The translations under genes were made by a program, and so were the position numbers. A stretch of 62,137 nucleotides of DNA from Deltaproteobacteria bacterium (lineage in GTDB: Bacteria > Myxococcota_A > Polyangia > Polyangiales > JADJMO01): the NCBI GenBank assembly GCA_022843175.1, contig JALHOE010000026.1, positions 1-62,137 on the forward strand. Reading direction: 5' to 3'. The notes beneath the pieces are model-generated. The model was not told where the DNA came from and searched no databases. It saw only the letters and a program-made list of their open reading frames with translations. Shown here piece after piece: positions 8,885 to 16,802 of this stretch (the stretch's first letter is position 1; each line of letters begins with the position of its first letter).

Positions 8885-9667
8885 TCACGCGCGAAGGAAC
8901 GCAGCGACCGCGGCGGCCGCCTCGCGAGGGCGCTCGAGGGTGAGGTCGTGCCCGCTGTCGAGCGTCGAGATTTGTGCGTGCAACGCGGTCGCGAGCCAGC
9001 GCTGGCTCTCGGGCCTCGCGAGGGTGTCGCGCTCGCCGATCATCACCAGCGTCGGGCACCCAATCCGTTCGAGCGCGACTTTTCCATCGTGCCCCGCAGC
9101 CGCGGCGAGGTGCATCCACAGCGCGCGCTTCGAGGACCGCTCGCGCCGCATGAGGTGCTCCAGCCGTCGCACCGCCGACGGGTGCGCGCGGCGAAACTCC
9201 GGCGAGAGCACGCGGCGGACGAGGCAGGCGCCGCACTCGCGCGCGGGACGCGCGAGGCATCCCGCGAGGGGGAGCACGGTGAAGGCGGCGGCGTGGCGCG
9301 CGGTGAGGCTCCACGGCATGGTCGACGCGAGGACCAGCCGCTCGACCCGCGCGGTGTCGGCGGCGAGCCACGTCGCGACCATGCCGCCGAGCGAGATTCC
9401 GAACACGTCGGCCCGCTCGATCGCGAGGTGATCGAGCACCGCCCGCGCGTCGCGCGCCATCTCGCGGGTGCTCATCGGGACCGCTCTCGACGAGCCGCCA
9501 ACGCCACGCGGGTCGAAGGCGATCACGCGGTGCTCAGCGCTCAAGATCTCGGCGAACGCGCCCCAGAGCGCGATCGAGCCGCCGAGCGGGCGGAGCAGGA
9601 GGAGCGGAGGTCCCTCGCCCCACACGCGCGCGTGCAGGTGCCCTCCGGCGACCGGGATCCGAATCAT
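8885..9667 (-). CDS. Alpha/beta-hydrolase
   Basis: A 260-residue alpha/beta-hydrolase. The nucleophile elbow is GISLGGM with Ser at about residue 92; a likely acid lies in VMIGERDTLARPES and the catalytic His in DSGHDLTLERP near the end. The oxyanion region reads LLLRPLGGS rather than the usual HG. A Cys-rich stretch (LARPARECGACL) sits in the cap region. The ATG at 9667 overlaps the stop of the upstream acyltransferase gene (ATGA), so the pair is probably co-translated and may act on lipids or acyl esters. Longer upstream extensions of this frame run inside the acyltransferase gene and were not used. Confidence 0.85.
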   Translation of the reverse strand: MIRIPVAGGHLHARVWGEGPPLLLLRPLGGSIALWGAFAEILSAEHRVIAFDPRGVGGSSRAVPMSTREMARDARAVLDHLAIERADVFGISLGGMVATWLAADTARVERLVLASTMPWSLTARHAAAFTVLPLAGCLARPARECGACLVRRVLSPEFRRAHPSAVRRLEHLMRRERSSKRALWMHLAAAAGHDGKVALERIGCPTLVMIGERDTLARPESQRWLATALHAQISTLDSGHDLTLERPREAAAAVAAFLRA

Positions 9668-10407
9668 CGGGCGAGCTCGTCGAGCGCGCGTTGCATCGCC
9701 GCGCGCACGCGCTCGCGCGCCTCGTCGTCGGTTTCGTGCTCGAGCACGCGGGTCGCGGGGAGGATCCGCAGCGTGATCGGGAACGGGAGCGGCATGTACG
9801 GAATCCAGGGCCCGACCGCGACGCCCCACGGCATCGCGAAGGCGATCGGAAAACGCTCGAGCCGACCCCACCCACGGAGCCCGATCGCCCGCGCGATCCG
9901 CTCGCCGTCGGTGAGGACCCACGCGCTGCGATGGGCGCCGTGGGCGACGATCGGCACGATCGGCGCGCCGGTCTCTCGGGCGACGCGCACGAACCCGGTG
10001 CGCTGCCCGAACACGATCTCGTTTCGCCGCGAGGACGGCCGGTACGCGTCGAGATCGCCGCCGGGGTAGACGAGCACTCGAGCCCCTTGGTGGAGGAGCG
10101 ACCGCGCGTTGTCGGGCGACGCCCGCACCGCGCCGAACCGCGCGAGCACCGCGCCGAGCGGGGGGAGTTGCTCCATCGCGAAGTCGTGCGCCATCGCATA
10201 GACCGGCGCGGCGGGTCCGAACGTGTTCCACAGCGTGGCGAGCGTGCACGAGAGGTCTGGTCCGGCGATGCCGCCGTTGTGGTTTCCGACGAGCAGGGAC
10301 GCGCCGTCGACGAGGTTCTCCGCCCCGAGCACCCGCAACCGCAGGTAGCGCTCGTTGAACGCGTTGGCGAGCGGCAGCACCCGCGCGATGAGGGCCGGAT
10401 CGCGCAT
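9664..10407 (-). CDS. Lysophospholipid/diacylglycerol-type acyltransferase (LPLAT family)
   Basis: Encodes about 247 residues if the ATG at 10407 is used. The motif GNHNGGIAGPD matches the first acyltransferase block (NH-x-GG...D, as in DAGAT-like LPLATs), and VLVYPGGDLDAYRP matches the block that binds the acyl acceptor phosphate. The family transfers acyl chains onto glycerol or other lipid acceptors at the inner membrane. It shares a four-base overlap with the downstream alpha/beta-hydrolase. An ATG at 10536 is also in frame and would add a His/Pro-rich leader; the start is therefore uncertain. A 15-bp perfect palindrome (10416-10430) lies just upstream of the chosen start. Confidence 0.8.
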   Translation of the reverse strand: MRDPALIARVLPLANAFNERYLRLRVLGAENLVDGASLLVGNHNGGIAGPDLSCTLATLWNTFGPAAPVYAMAHDFAMEQLPPLGAVLARFGAVRASPDNARSLLHQGARVLVYPGGDLDAYRPSSRRNEIVFGQRTGFVRVARETGAPIVPIVAHGAHRSAWVLTDGERIARAIGLRGWGRLERFPIAFAMPWGVAVGPWIPYMPLPFPITLRILPATRVLEHETDDEARERVRAAMQRALDELAR

Positions 10408-10415
10408 CAAAACAG

Positions 10416-10430
10416 CTCTAGAGTCTAGAG
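10416..10430. promoter_or_regulatory. 15-bp palindrome just upstream of the acyltransferase start
   Basis: The sequence CTCTAGAGTCTAGAG is a perfect inverted repeat around a single central base. It ends eight bases before the ATG at 10407. Its A+T content is unusual for this genome. It may be an operator, for example for a TetR-type repressor; this is inferred from symmetry and position only. If the longer start at 10536 is correct it would be coding instead. Confidence 0.35.
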
Positions 10431-10658
10431 TAGTACCGGGCGGCGGAGGTTCCGCCAGAGGTTCCGCACGTGGTCGCGCGCGTGATCCGTGATCGTGGTC
10501 GTGAGCGGGCGCGTGGTCGGGCTCGGGCACGGGCACGATCGGCTCGCGCTTCAGCCGCGCATGCAGCCGTCATGCGGACGTATCGGCGCCCGGACACGCA
10601 TCGTGCCGTGCGCGTGCCCACGAGGCAGAACCTCTGGCCACATTTCCGCCGAGCGGCA

Positions 10659-11816
10659 CTAGACCGCGCGACGCTCCTCGATCGCCTCCACCGCCGCCGC
10701 CCCCTGCTCCGCCCCCTCGTGCTCGTGCTCCTCGGGCCCGAGGAACCGCGCGATCGGGTCGAACAGGTCGACGCCCACGTGCACGCCGAGCGCGAGGTCT
10801 CCGTGGCCGTAGTCCTCCTTGCTCCCGAAGTCGCGGCCGAGGACCACGAAGCGCTTGGGCACGCTCGGGTGATCGCAACCCCATACGTCGAACGCGTGCT
10901 TGACCTCGCGCGGCGGCGCGAGCGCGTCGACCGAGCCCGCGACGAACAGCGCCGGCATGTCCATCGCCGCGAGCCCGGGCAACACCGGCTCGCCGTCGAT
11001 GCGGACGATGCCGTCGCCCGACGACCACTGCGCGAAGTCGTAGAGCACCCCGGCGGGGATGTCCTCGATCACCTCGACCAGCGCGGTGCGCGTGATCCCG
11101 CGCGCGACGTTGCGTGGATTGAGCACCCAGCCGTGCCACGGCGTGGTGAACCACTCCGACGCGAACGCGAACAGGCGCGCGCCGAAGCGGAACGGCACGC
11201 GCGGCATGAGCCAACGAGGAATGAACCGCGCGACGCGCGGCACCGGGAGCAACGGGTGCACCTCGGCCGGCGAGCCCACGATCACGAGCCGCCGGACGTG
11301 CGCGCGCGGCACCGTGCGATCGAGCGCGGCGTAGATCAACATGCCGCCCATGGAGAAGCCGACGTAGTCGACGCGCTCGGCGCCCGTCCTCTCGCGCACC
11401 GCGGCGAGCGCGCGCGGCACGTCCTTCTTGGCCATCGCCTCGAAGCGGATGTCGTAGCCGGGCAGGATGCCGGGGTGCGCGCAGCGCAGGGTGGGGAGCC
11501 ACACGTCGCGCCCGAGCGCGGCCAGATAGCGCGCGAGCGAGTAGTCCGGGTGCGCGTCCTGGTTTCGGTGGTTGGCGGCGACGCCGTGCACCAGCACCAC
11601 GGGCGGCAGCGCGGCGGGGGTGACGCCAGCCGGGATGGGGACGCGGCGCAGCTCGACGTACGCACCGTCGTCGCAGACCAGCTTCTCGTACGACGCATAG
11701 GCGAGCGGCAACCCGAGGCGCTTCTCCCAGAAGCGGACGTGGGCGAACGCCGCGAGCGCCGCGAACGCGACCAACAGCGAGCCGAGCGCCGCGAGCTCCC
11801 ACAGATCGAACCGCAC
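10659..11816 (-). CDS. Membrane-anchored alpha/beta-hydrolase
   Basis: From a GTG at 11816 this encodes 385 residues. An N-terminal transmembrane segment (about residues 6-26, LAALGSLLVAFAALAAFA) is followed by an alpha/beta-hydrolase: oxyanion region VLVHGVAANHRNQD, nucleophile elbow VGFSMGGML, and a C-terminal region with candidate Asp (GSVDALAPP) and His residues. This order resembles membrane-bound lipase/esterases such as the gastric lipase-like group. It is divergent from the M1 peptidase gene, with 55 bp between starts. The reading frame continues upstream to 12005, but that part lies antisense to the peptidase signal peptide and is unlikely to be translated. The substrate is unknown. 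Confidence 0.8.
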   Translation of the reverse strand: MRFDLWELAALGSLLVAFAALAAFAHVRFWEKRLGLPLAYASYEKLVCDDGAYVELRRVPIPAGVTPAALPPVVLVHGVAANHRNQDAHPDYSLARYLAALGRDVWLPTLRCAHPGILPGYDIRFEAMAKKDVPRALAAVRERTGAERVDYVGFSMGGMLIYAALDRTVPRAHVRRLVIVGSPAEVHPLLPVPRVARFIPRWLMPRVPFRFGARLFAFASEWFTTPWHGWVLNPRNVARGITRTALVEVIEDIPAGVLYDFAQWSSGDGIVRIDGEPVLPGLAAMDMPALFVAGSVDALAPPREVKHAFDVWGCDHPSVPKRFVVLGRDFGSKEDYGHGDLALGVHVGVDLFDPIARFLGPEEHEHEGAEQGAAAVEAIEERRAV

Positions 11817-11871
11817 CGAGCGGCTTGTAGCAGCGTTGCGTCCCGCGCGCCGCGGCGCGAACAGGCCACTC

Positions 11872-14532
11872 GTGCGAAGCGCCCTCCTCGCCGTCCTGCT
11901 CGTCGCCTGCGCCGGCTCGCCACCCGAGCCCCCGAAGCCGCCTGTCGTCCCGAGCAGCGCCTCGGGGGGGCCCGCGCTCGCCGCCGTGCCCGATCCGCCC
12001 GGCATGGCGCCGCCGCTCGGTCGCCTGCCGCCCGGTGTGCAGCCGAGCCACTACGCCCTCGAGCTCCGCATCGACCCGAAGAAGGACCGCTTCTCCGGCA
12101 CCGTCGACATCGAGGTCGAGCTCGCGCACCCGAAGCGCGTCATCTGGCTTCACGGCAAGAAGCTGAACGTGACCCGCGCCGTGGCGGGCGCGCTCAACGC
12201 CACCTACCGCGAGGAGGCGAGCGGCGTGGCCGCGCTCACGTTCCCCTCGGCGCTCCCGGCGGGCCATCACACGCTGCACCTCGAGTGGGACGCGGCGTTC
12301 GGTCGTCAGCTCCGCGGGCTCTACCGCGTCGACCGCAACGGCGAGTCGTACGCGTTCACCCAGTTCGAGGCGATCGCGGCCCGCGAGGCGCTCCCCTGCT
12401 TCGACGAGCCGCGGTTCAAGACCACCTTCGACGTCGCGATCGAGGCGCCCACAGTCGCGCTCGCCAACACGAGCGAGCAGGCGAAGAGCGGGACGCGCAC
12501 GGTGTTCCGCAAGACCGAGCCGCTCCCCACCTACCTGCTCGCCTGGGCCGTCGGTCCGCTCGACATCGTCGAGGGTAAGATCCCTCCCAACGCCGTGCGC
12601 ACCACGGCGCTCCCGTTCCGCGCCGTCGCGGCCAAGGGCCGCGGCAAGGATCTCGCGCACGCGCTCAAGCACACCGGCGCCATCCTCGCGACGCTCGAGA
12701 GCTGGTTCGGGATCGCCTACCCCTACGACAAGCTCGATGTGGTCGCCGTGCCCGATCGCGAGGGCGCGATGGAGAACGCCGGCCTGGTTACGTTCGCCGA
12801 GTATCTGCTGCTCATCGACGACAAGACGGCCACGCTGTCGCAGAAGCGGGCCTACACCGCGGTGATGGCGCACGAGCTCGCGCACCAGTGGTTCGGCGAT
12901 CTGGTGACGATGCCGTGGTGGGACGACGTGTGGCTCAACGAGGCGTTCGCCACCTGGATGGGCACGCGCGCGACGCAGCTCTATCAGCCGGACACCAACG
13001 CCGAGGTCTTCCACCTCGACCGCATCCACGACGCGATGGGCGTCGACGCGCTCACCCACGCGCGCGCGATCCGCCAGCCGATCGAGAGCGAGCACGACAT
13101 CACCAACGCGTTCGACTCGATCACCTATCAAAAGGGCTCCGCGGTCCTCTCGATGTTCGAGCAGCACCTCGGCAGGGACGCCTTCCAAAAGGGCATCCGC
13201 AGCTACCTCGCGGCGCACCGCCACGGAAACGCGACGAGCGAGGACCTCCTCGCTGCGCTCGGCCCCTCCGTCGCCGCGCCCTTCCGCACCTTCCTCGAGC
13301 GCCCGGGCGTCCCCTACCTCGACGTGAAGGTCGGGTGCGCGGGCGCGCCGAAGCTCTCGATCGCCCAGTCCCGCTACTTCCCGCTCGGCTCCACGGGCGA
13401 CGCCGCGCAGACCTGGAAGGTCCCGTTCTGCGCGCGCCTTCCGTCGGGCAAGCAGGCGTGCGCGCTCCTCGAGAGCGCGACCACCGAGCTCCCGCTCGAC
13501 AGCTGTCCCGCGTGGGTGATGCCCAACGCCGACGCCGCGGGCTACTACCGCTTCGGGCTGTCGAAGGAGCAGCTCTCGGCGCTCCTCACCAAGGGCTGGC
13601 CCACGCTCTCCTCGCGCGAGCGCCTCGCCACGGCGGACGCAGTAAGGATCGGCTTCTCACGCGGCACCGCCCGAGCGGCAGACGTGTTCGGCGATCTCGC
13701 GGCCATGGCCAACGATCCCTTCCCCTCCGTCGCCGCGGCGCCGATGGGCATGGCGCAGGTCGCGCGCGAGTGGCTGTTCGAGACGCCGCTCCGCGCCCGG
13801 GTCGAGGCGTGGTCACGCAAGCTCTATGGCAAGACCGGCGCCGCGCTCGGGTGGAAGCCCGCGAAGAACGAGACCGCGGAGCGGACGATCCTTCGCCAGA
13901 GCGTGCTCTCGTTCCTCGCGTTCACCGCGCGCGATCCGGCGGTGCGTAAAGAGGCCACCGCCCGCGGGCGCGCGTTCCTCGGCTTCGGTGGCGACGACGC
14001 GCTCCACCTCGACGCGGTCGACAACAACCTCGCAGGCATTGCGCTCGCGGTCGCGGCCGACGAGCTCGGTCCGGCGTTCTTCGATGCGCTGCTCCGTCAC
14101 CTCGACAAGAGCGACGACACGGTGATGCGCGGCCGGCTCCTCGGCGCGCTCGCGTCGGTGCAGGATCCGGCGCTCGGCGCGCGCGCGCTCGCGCTCACGC
14201 TCGACCAACGGCTCCGCACCAACGAGGTGCTCCAACCGCTCGGGAGCCAGCTCTCGATGGTGGAGACGCGGAAGGCCGCGTGGCAGTGGCTGCGCACCCA
14301 CTTCGACGCGGTCGTCGGCCGGGTGTCGCCGAACCGCGCAGGGGCTCTCCCCTACTACGTCCGGTTTTGCGACGACGCGCACGCGGCCGAGCTGGAGGCC
14401 TTCTTTACCCCAAAGATCGCAAACCTCGATGGTGGCCCCCGCAACCTCGCGAACGCACTGGAGTCGATGCGGCTCTGTGTCGCACGCCGCAAGGCACAGG
14501 AAGACAGTCTGCGCGCGTTCTTCGCAAACTGA
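11872..14532 (+). CDS. M1-family zinc aminopeptidase, lipoprotein
   Basis: From a GTG at 11872 this encodes 886 residues beginning with a lipoprotein signal (VRSALLAVLLVACAG). The M1 features are all present: the exopeptidase motif GAMEN at residues 298-302, the zinc site HELAH at 334-338, and the third zinc ligand Glu357 in NEAFATW, exactly 18 residues after HEXXH. A long helical ERAP1-C-like domain fills the C-terminal third. It should remove N-terminal residues from peptides on the periplasmic or outer face, probably in nutrient scavenging. A TTG at 11836 would also be in frame but weakens the signal peptide. The kinase gene begins 17 bp downstream, so they may be co-transcribed. Confidence 0.9.
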   Translation: MRSALLAVLLVACAGSPPEPPKPPVVPSSASGGPALAAVPDPPGMAPPLGRLPPGVQPSHYALELRIDPKKDRFSGTVDIEVELAHPKRVIWLHGKKLNVTRAVAGALNATYREEASGVAALTFPSALPAGHHTLHLEWDAAFGRQLRGLYRVDRNGESYAFTQFEAIAAREALPCFDEPRFKTTFDVAIEAPTVALANTSEQAKSGTRTVFRKTEPLPTYLLAWAVGPLDIVEGKIPPNAVRTTALPFRAVAAKGRGKDLAHALKHTGAILATLESWFGIAYPYDKLDVVAVPDREGAMENAGLVTFAEYLLLIDDKTATLSQKRAYTAVMAHELAHQWFGDLVTMPWWDDVWLNEAFATWMGTRATQLYQPDTNAEVFHLDRIHDAMGVDALTHARAIRQPIESEHDITNAFDSITYQKGSAVLSMFEQHLGRDAFQKGIRSYLAAHRHGNATSEDLLAALGPSVAAPFRTFLERPGVPYLDVKVGCAGAPKLSIAQSRYFPLGSTGDAAQTWKVPFCARLPSGKQACALLESATTELPLDSCPAWVMPNADAAGYYRFGLSKEQLSALLTKGWPTLSSRERLATADAVRIGFSRGTARAADVFGDLAAMANDPFPSVAAAPMGMAQVAREWLFETPLRARVEAWSRKLYGKTGAALGWKPAKNETAERTILRQSVLSFLAFTARDPAVRKEATARGRAFLGFGGDDALHLDAVDNNLAGIALAVAADELGPAFFDALLRHLDKSDDTVMRGRLLGALASVQDPALGARALALTLDQRLRTNEVLQPLGSQLSMVETRKAAWQWLRTHFDAVVGRVSPNRAGALPYYVRFCDDAHAAELEAFFTPKIANLDGGPRNLANALESMRLCVARRKAQEDSLRAFFAN

Positions 14533-14549
14533 GCTACGCTCCCCGCCGG

Positions 14550-15785
14550 ATGCTGGGCGCTGAGCAGCAGGTCGATCCCCTCATCGGTCGGCTCATCGAC
14601 GGCAAGTTCGAGATCGAGTCCCTCATTGGGGCGGGCGGCATGGGCGCGGTCTATCGCGCCAAGCAGCGCAACCTCAAGCGCGCCGTCGCGATCAAGGTGC
14701 TCCGTCGCGAGCTGCTCGACGACCCGACCTACGCAGCCCGCTTCAAGCGCGAGGCCAACGCGGCCTCGCAGCTCGACCACCCCAACCTGATGCGGGTGAT
14801 CGACTTCGGCGAGGACGGCAATCTGCTCTACATCGCCATGGAGCTGATCGACGGCAAGCCGCTCGACCGGATCATCCGCGAGGAGTTTCCGCTCGAGAGC
14901 TCGCGCATCGTCGATCTGGTCGGCCAGCTGCTGGCGGCGCTGGCGGTCATGCACGACGAGCGGATCATCCACCGCGACCTCAAGCCCGAGAACGTGATGG
15001 TCGTGCGCGGCAAGACCGACGACGGCCACGAGGGCGAGGTCGTCAAGCTGTGCGACTTCGGGATCGCCAAGCAGGTCGCGCTCCCCGACAAGGACCCCAC
15101 CCAGACCGGCGTGACCCACACCGCCACGCTCACCGTCGCCGGCTCGCTGATCGGCACGCCCGACTACATGTCGCCCGAGCAGGCCAAGGCCGATCCGCTC
15201 GACGGCCGCAGCGATCTCTATTCGGTCGGCGTCATCCTCTACCAAATGCTCGCCGGGCGGCTCCCCTTCCAGTCGTCCAACAGCGTGAAGCTCCTCCTCG
15301 CGCACATCAACCAGAAGCCGGTGCCGCCGTCGCAGCACGAGCCCACGGTGAACAACGAGCTCGAGGACATCTGCCTCCGCGCGCTCGCCAAGGACAAGAA
15401 GGACCGCTTCGAGAGCGCGCGCGAGATGCGCCTGGCGCTGCGCGCGGTGGTCGGCCTCCGCGACAGCGCGGTGATCGGAGCGCGCTTCGCCGCCGCGCGT
15501 GCGTCGTTGCCCCCGCCGGCCGCCTCGGTCCCGGCCGTCGTCGCCGCCAGGGAGACCGCGGAGGTCCCGACCAAGCGCGTGGTCGATCCCGAGCCCACGA
15601 CGGGCACCGTCGCGAGCGGCGCGGCGATCAGCTCCACCCCGCCCGCCGAGTCGCCGCCCACGCCCACGCCCGCGCCGCCTCCCGCGCCGAGCGCCCCGCC
15701 CGCGAAACCCAGCGCCAACCCGCTCCTCGTCGGGCTCGTGGTGGTGCTGTTGTTGGTGATCGTGTTCCTCGTGGCCCGCAAGTAG
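14550..15785 (+). CDS. Transmembrane Ser/Thr protein kinase (Hanks type)
   Basis: A 411-residue eukaryotic-like kinase. The glycine loop GAGGMGAVYRAK (27-38), Lys49, the catalytic loop HRDLKPEN (H141, D143), DFG at 169-171 and the GTPDYMSPEQA activation-segment end are intact, so it should be active. A Pro/Ala/Thr-rich linker (about 310-385) leads to one C-terminal transmembrane helix (NPLLVGLVVVLLLVIVFLVA), leaving only ARK outside. There is therefore no extracellular sensor domain, unlike PASTA kinases; input probably comes from cytoplasmic partners or the membrane itself. The stop codon abuts the stop of the convergent gene with zero spacing, inside a 16-bp palindrome. Confidence 0.92.
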   Translation: MLGAEQQVDPLIGRLIDGKFEIESLIGAGGMGAVYRAKQRNLKRAVAIKVLRRELLDDPTYAARFKREANAASQLDHPNLMRVIDFGEDGNLLYIAMELIDGKPLDRIIREEFPLESSRIVDLVGQLLAALAVMHDERIIHRDLKPENVMVVRGKTDDGHEGEVVKLCDFGIAKQVALPDKDPTQTGVTHTATLTVAGSLIGTPDYMSPEQAKADPLDGRSDLYSVGVILYQMLAGRLPFQSSNSVKLLLAHINQKPVPPSQHEPTVNNELEDICLRALAKDKKDRFESAREMRLALRAVVGLRDSAVIGARFAAARASLPPPAASVPAVVAARETAEVPTKRVVDPEPTTGTVASGAAISSTPPAESPPTPTPAPPPAPSAPPAKPSANPLLVGLVVVLLLVIVFLVARK

Positions 15786-15793
15786 CTACTTGC
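15778..15793. repeat. 16-bp palindrome containing two abutting stop codons
   Basis: GCAAGTAGCTACTTGC is a perfect palindrome centred between the TAG of the kinase gene (15783-15785) and the TAG of the convergent lipoprotein gene (15786-15788). As a result both proteins end in Lys-stop. It could form a small hairpin in either transcript. No T-tract follows on either side, so it is not a clear terminator. Confidence 0.6.
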
Positions 15794-16802
15794 AGCTCGT
15801 CGCGTAGAGCGGCACCGAGGAGCCCTCCGACGCGGTGAAGTACCCGCGGCCGTCCGCGCGATAGGTCACCGCCTCGCCCTGCCCCTCCTTGCCGACGGGC
15901 ACCTTCACCGGCAGCTTCGCGAGGCCGTCGCCGAGGCCGTCGGCGAGTGTGGTGAGCCGATACTCGAAGAGCGAGGAGTACGTGCGGAGCAGCGCGCGAT
16001 CGCCGCACGGCGACACGTCGCCGCCGGTGACCACGCCGTCGAGGCCGGCCGGGGTCGACACCCGCTTGAGAACCACCGCGGCGCCGGCGGTGAGCGGCGA
16101 CGGAAAGCGATAGACGCCGGGCGAGGCGCCCTTGGTGACGATCACGATCTCCCCGGTGGTCGGGTGGACGAGCAGCGCCTCGGCGTTCCACCTGCCGTCG
16201 GGATAGGTGAACGGGATCTTCTCCGCAGCGACCGAGCGCGCGGCGAACGGCTTCGGCTCGAGCTTCGGCTCGGGGATGCGGTAGAGCGCGTCGTTGGTGC
16301 GCGCCATGCCGTTGTCGCCGAAGTCGCCGACGTAGATGCACGAGCCGGCAGCGCACGGTCCGATGGCGATGTCCTCCCAGTCGACCGCCGTCGCGCCGGT
16401 CACCCGCAGCTCGCCGAGGATCGCGCCGGCGGTGTCGAGCGCGAACAGGCGCGCGCTGTCGCCCGAGTCGTTGTGCGTCCAGATCACGCCGGGGCTCGCC
16501 CTGCCGAGGGCGAGGCCGGAGATCTCGCTGACGCCCCCGCCCGAGATGGTGCCGGCGGAGCTCGGCTCGGTGTAGCTCGCGCAGCCGCAGGCCGCGGGCG
16601 TGTCGACGGAGCTGTCGACGGGGGCCGCGGTGTCGACGGCCGCGCCGGTGTCCCTCGACTCGGTCTCGGCGACCGCGCTGTCGGTGACGGCGCTGTCGGT
16701 GAAGGCGCCATCGGTGACGGCGCCGTCCGCGCTGGGCTCGTCGGGGGTCGTTTCGGTCGCGCCGCCACAGGCGACGAGCAGCACTACCAGCGAAAGCCTC
16801 AT
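15786..16802 (-). CDS. Lipoprotein with beta-propeller-like domain and repeat tether
   Basis: Encodes 338 residues. The signal MRLSLVVLLVACGG has a lipobox (LVAC). Residues 20-65 are an Asp/Thr/Ala/Val-rich tether with a degenerate pentapeptide repeat (VTDGA FTDSA VTDSA). The folded part begins with a Cys cluster and shows strands such as EISGLALGRASPGVIWTHND and VDWEDIAIG, typical of esterase-like or YncE-like beta-propellers that compare expected and observed values along a chain; no catalytic site is evident. Its ATG overlaps the stop of the upstream AlaX-like gene (ATGA at 16799-16802), although functional linkage with tRNA editing is not obvious. Confidence 0.75.
   Translation of the reverse strand: MRLSLVVLLVACGGATETTPDEPSADGAVTDGAFTDSAVTDSAVAETESRDTGAAVDTAAPVDSSVDTPAACGCASYTEPSSAGTISGGGVSEISGLALGRASPGVIWTHNDSGDSARLFALDTAGAILGELRVTGATAVDWEDIAIGPCAAGSCIYVGDFGDNGMARTNDALYRIPEPKLEPKPFAARSVAAEKIPFTYPDGRWNAEALLVHPTTGEIVIVTKGASPGVYRFPSPLTAGAAVVLKRVSTPAGLDGVVTGGDVSPCGDRALLRTYSSLFEYRLTTLADGLGDGLAKLPVKVPVGKEGQGEAVTYRADGRGYFTASEGSSVPLYATSCK
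16675..16728 (-). repeat. 15-bp coding minisatellite in the lipoprotein tether
   Basis: About 3.6 copies of a 15-bp unit (plus-strand form GCGCTGTCGGTGACG, with changes in later copies) lie in frame within the lipoprotein gene. They encode the pentapeptide repeat TDSAV/TDGAF. Such in-frame units can expand or contract without frameshift and change tether length. Confidence 0.65.

Noticed and set aside
7328-10069. 913-codon plus-strand ORF across three minus-strand genes
   Set aside because: It crosses the VIT/VWA, hydrolase and acyltransferase genes antisense and is Arg/Glu-rich without domains.
10408-10536. His/Pro-rich N-terminal extension of the acyltransferase
   Set aside because: Not chosen as coding because the extension is low complexity and the palindrome would fall inside it; it remains possible, so the start is marked uncertain.
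11817-12005. Upstream extension of the membrane hydrolase frame
   Set aside because: It lies antisense to the M1 peptidase signal peptide and lacks a domain; the GTG at 11816 places the transmembrane helix at the N-terminus.
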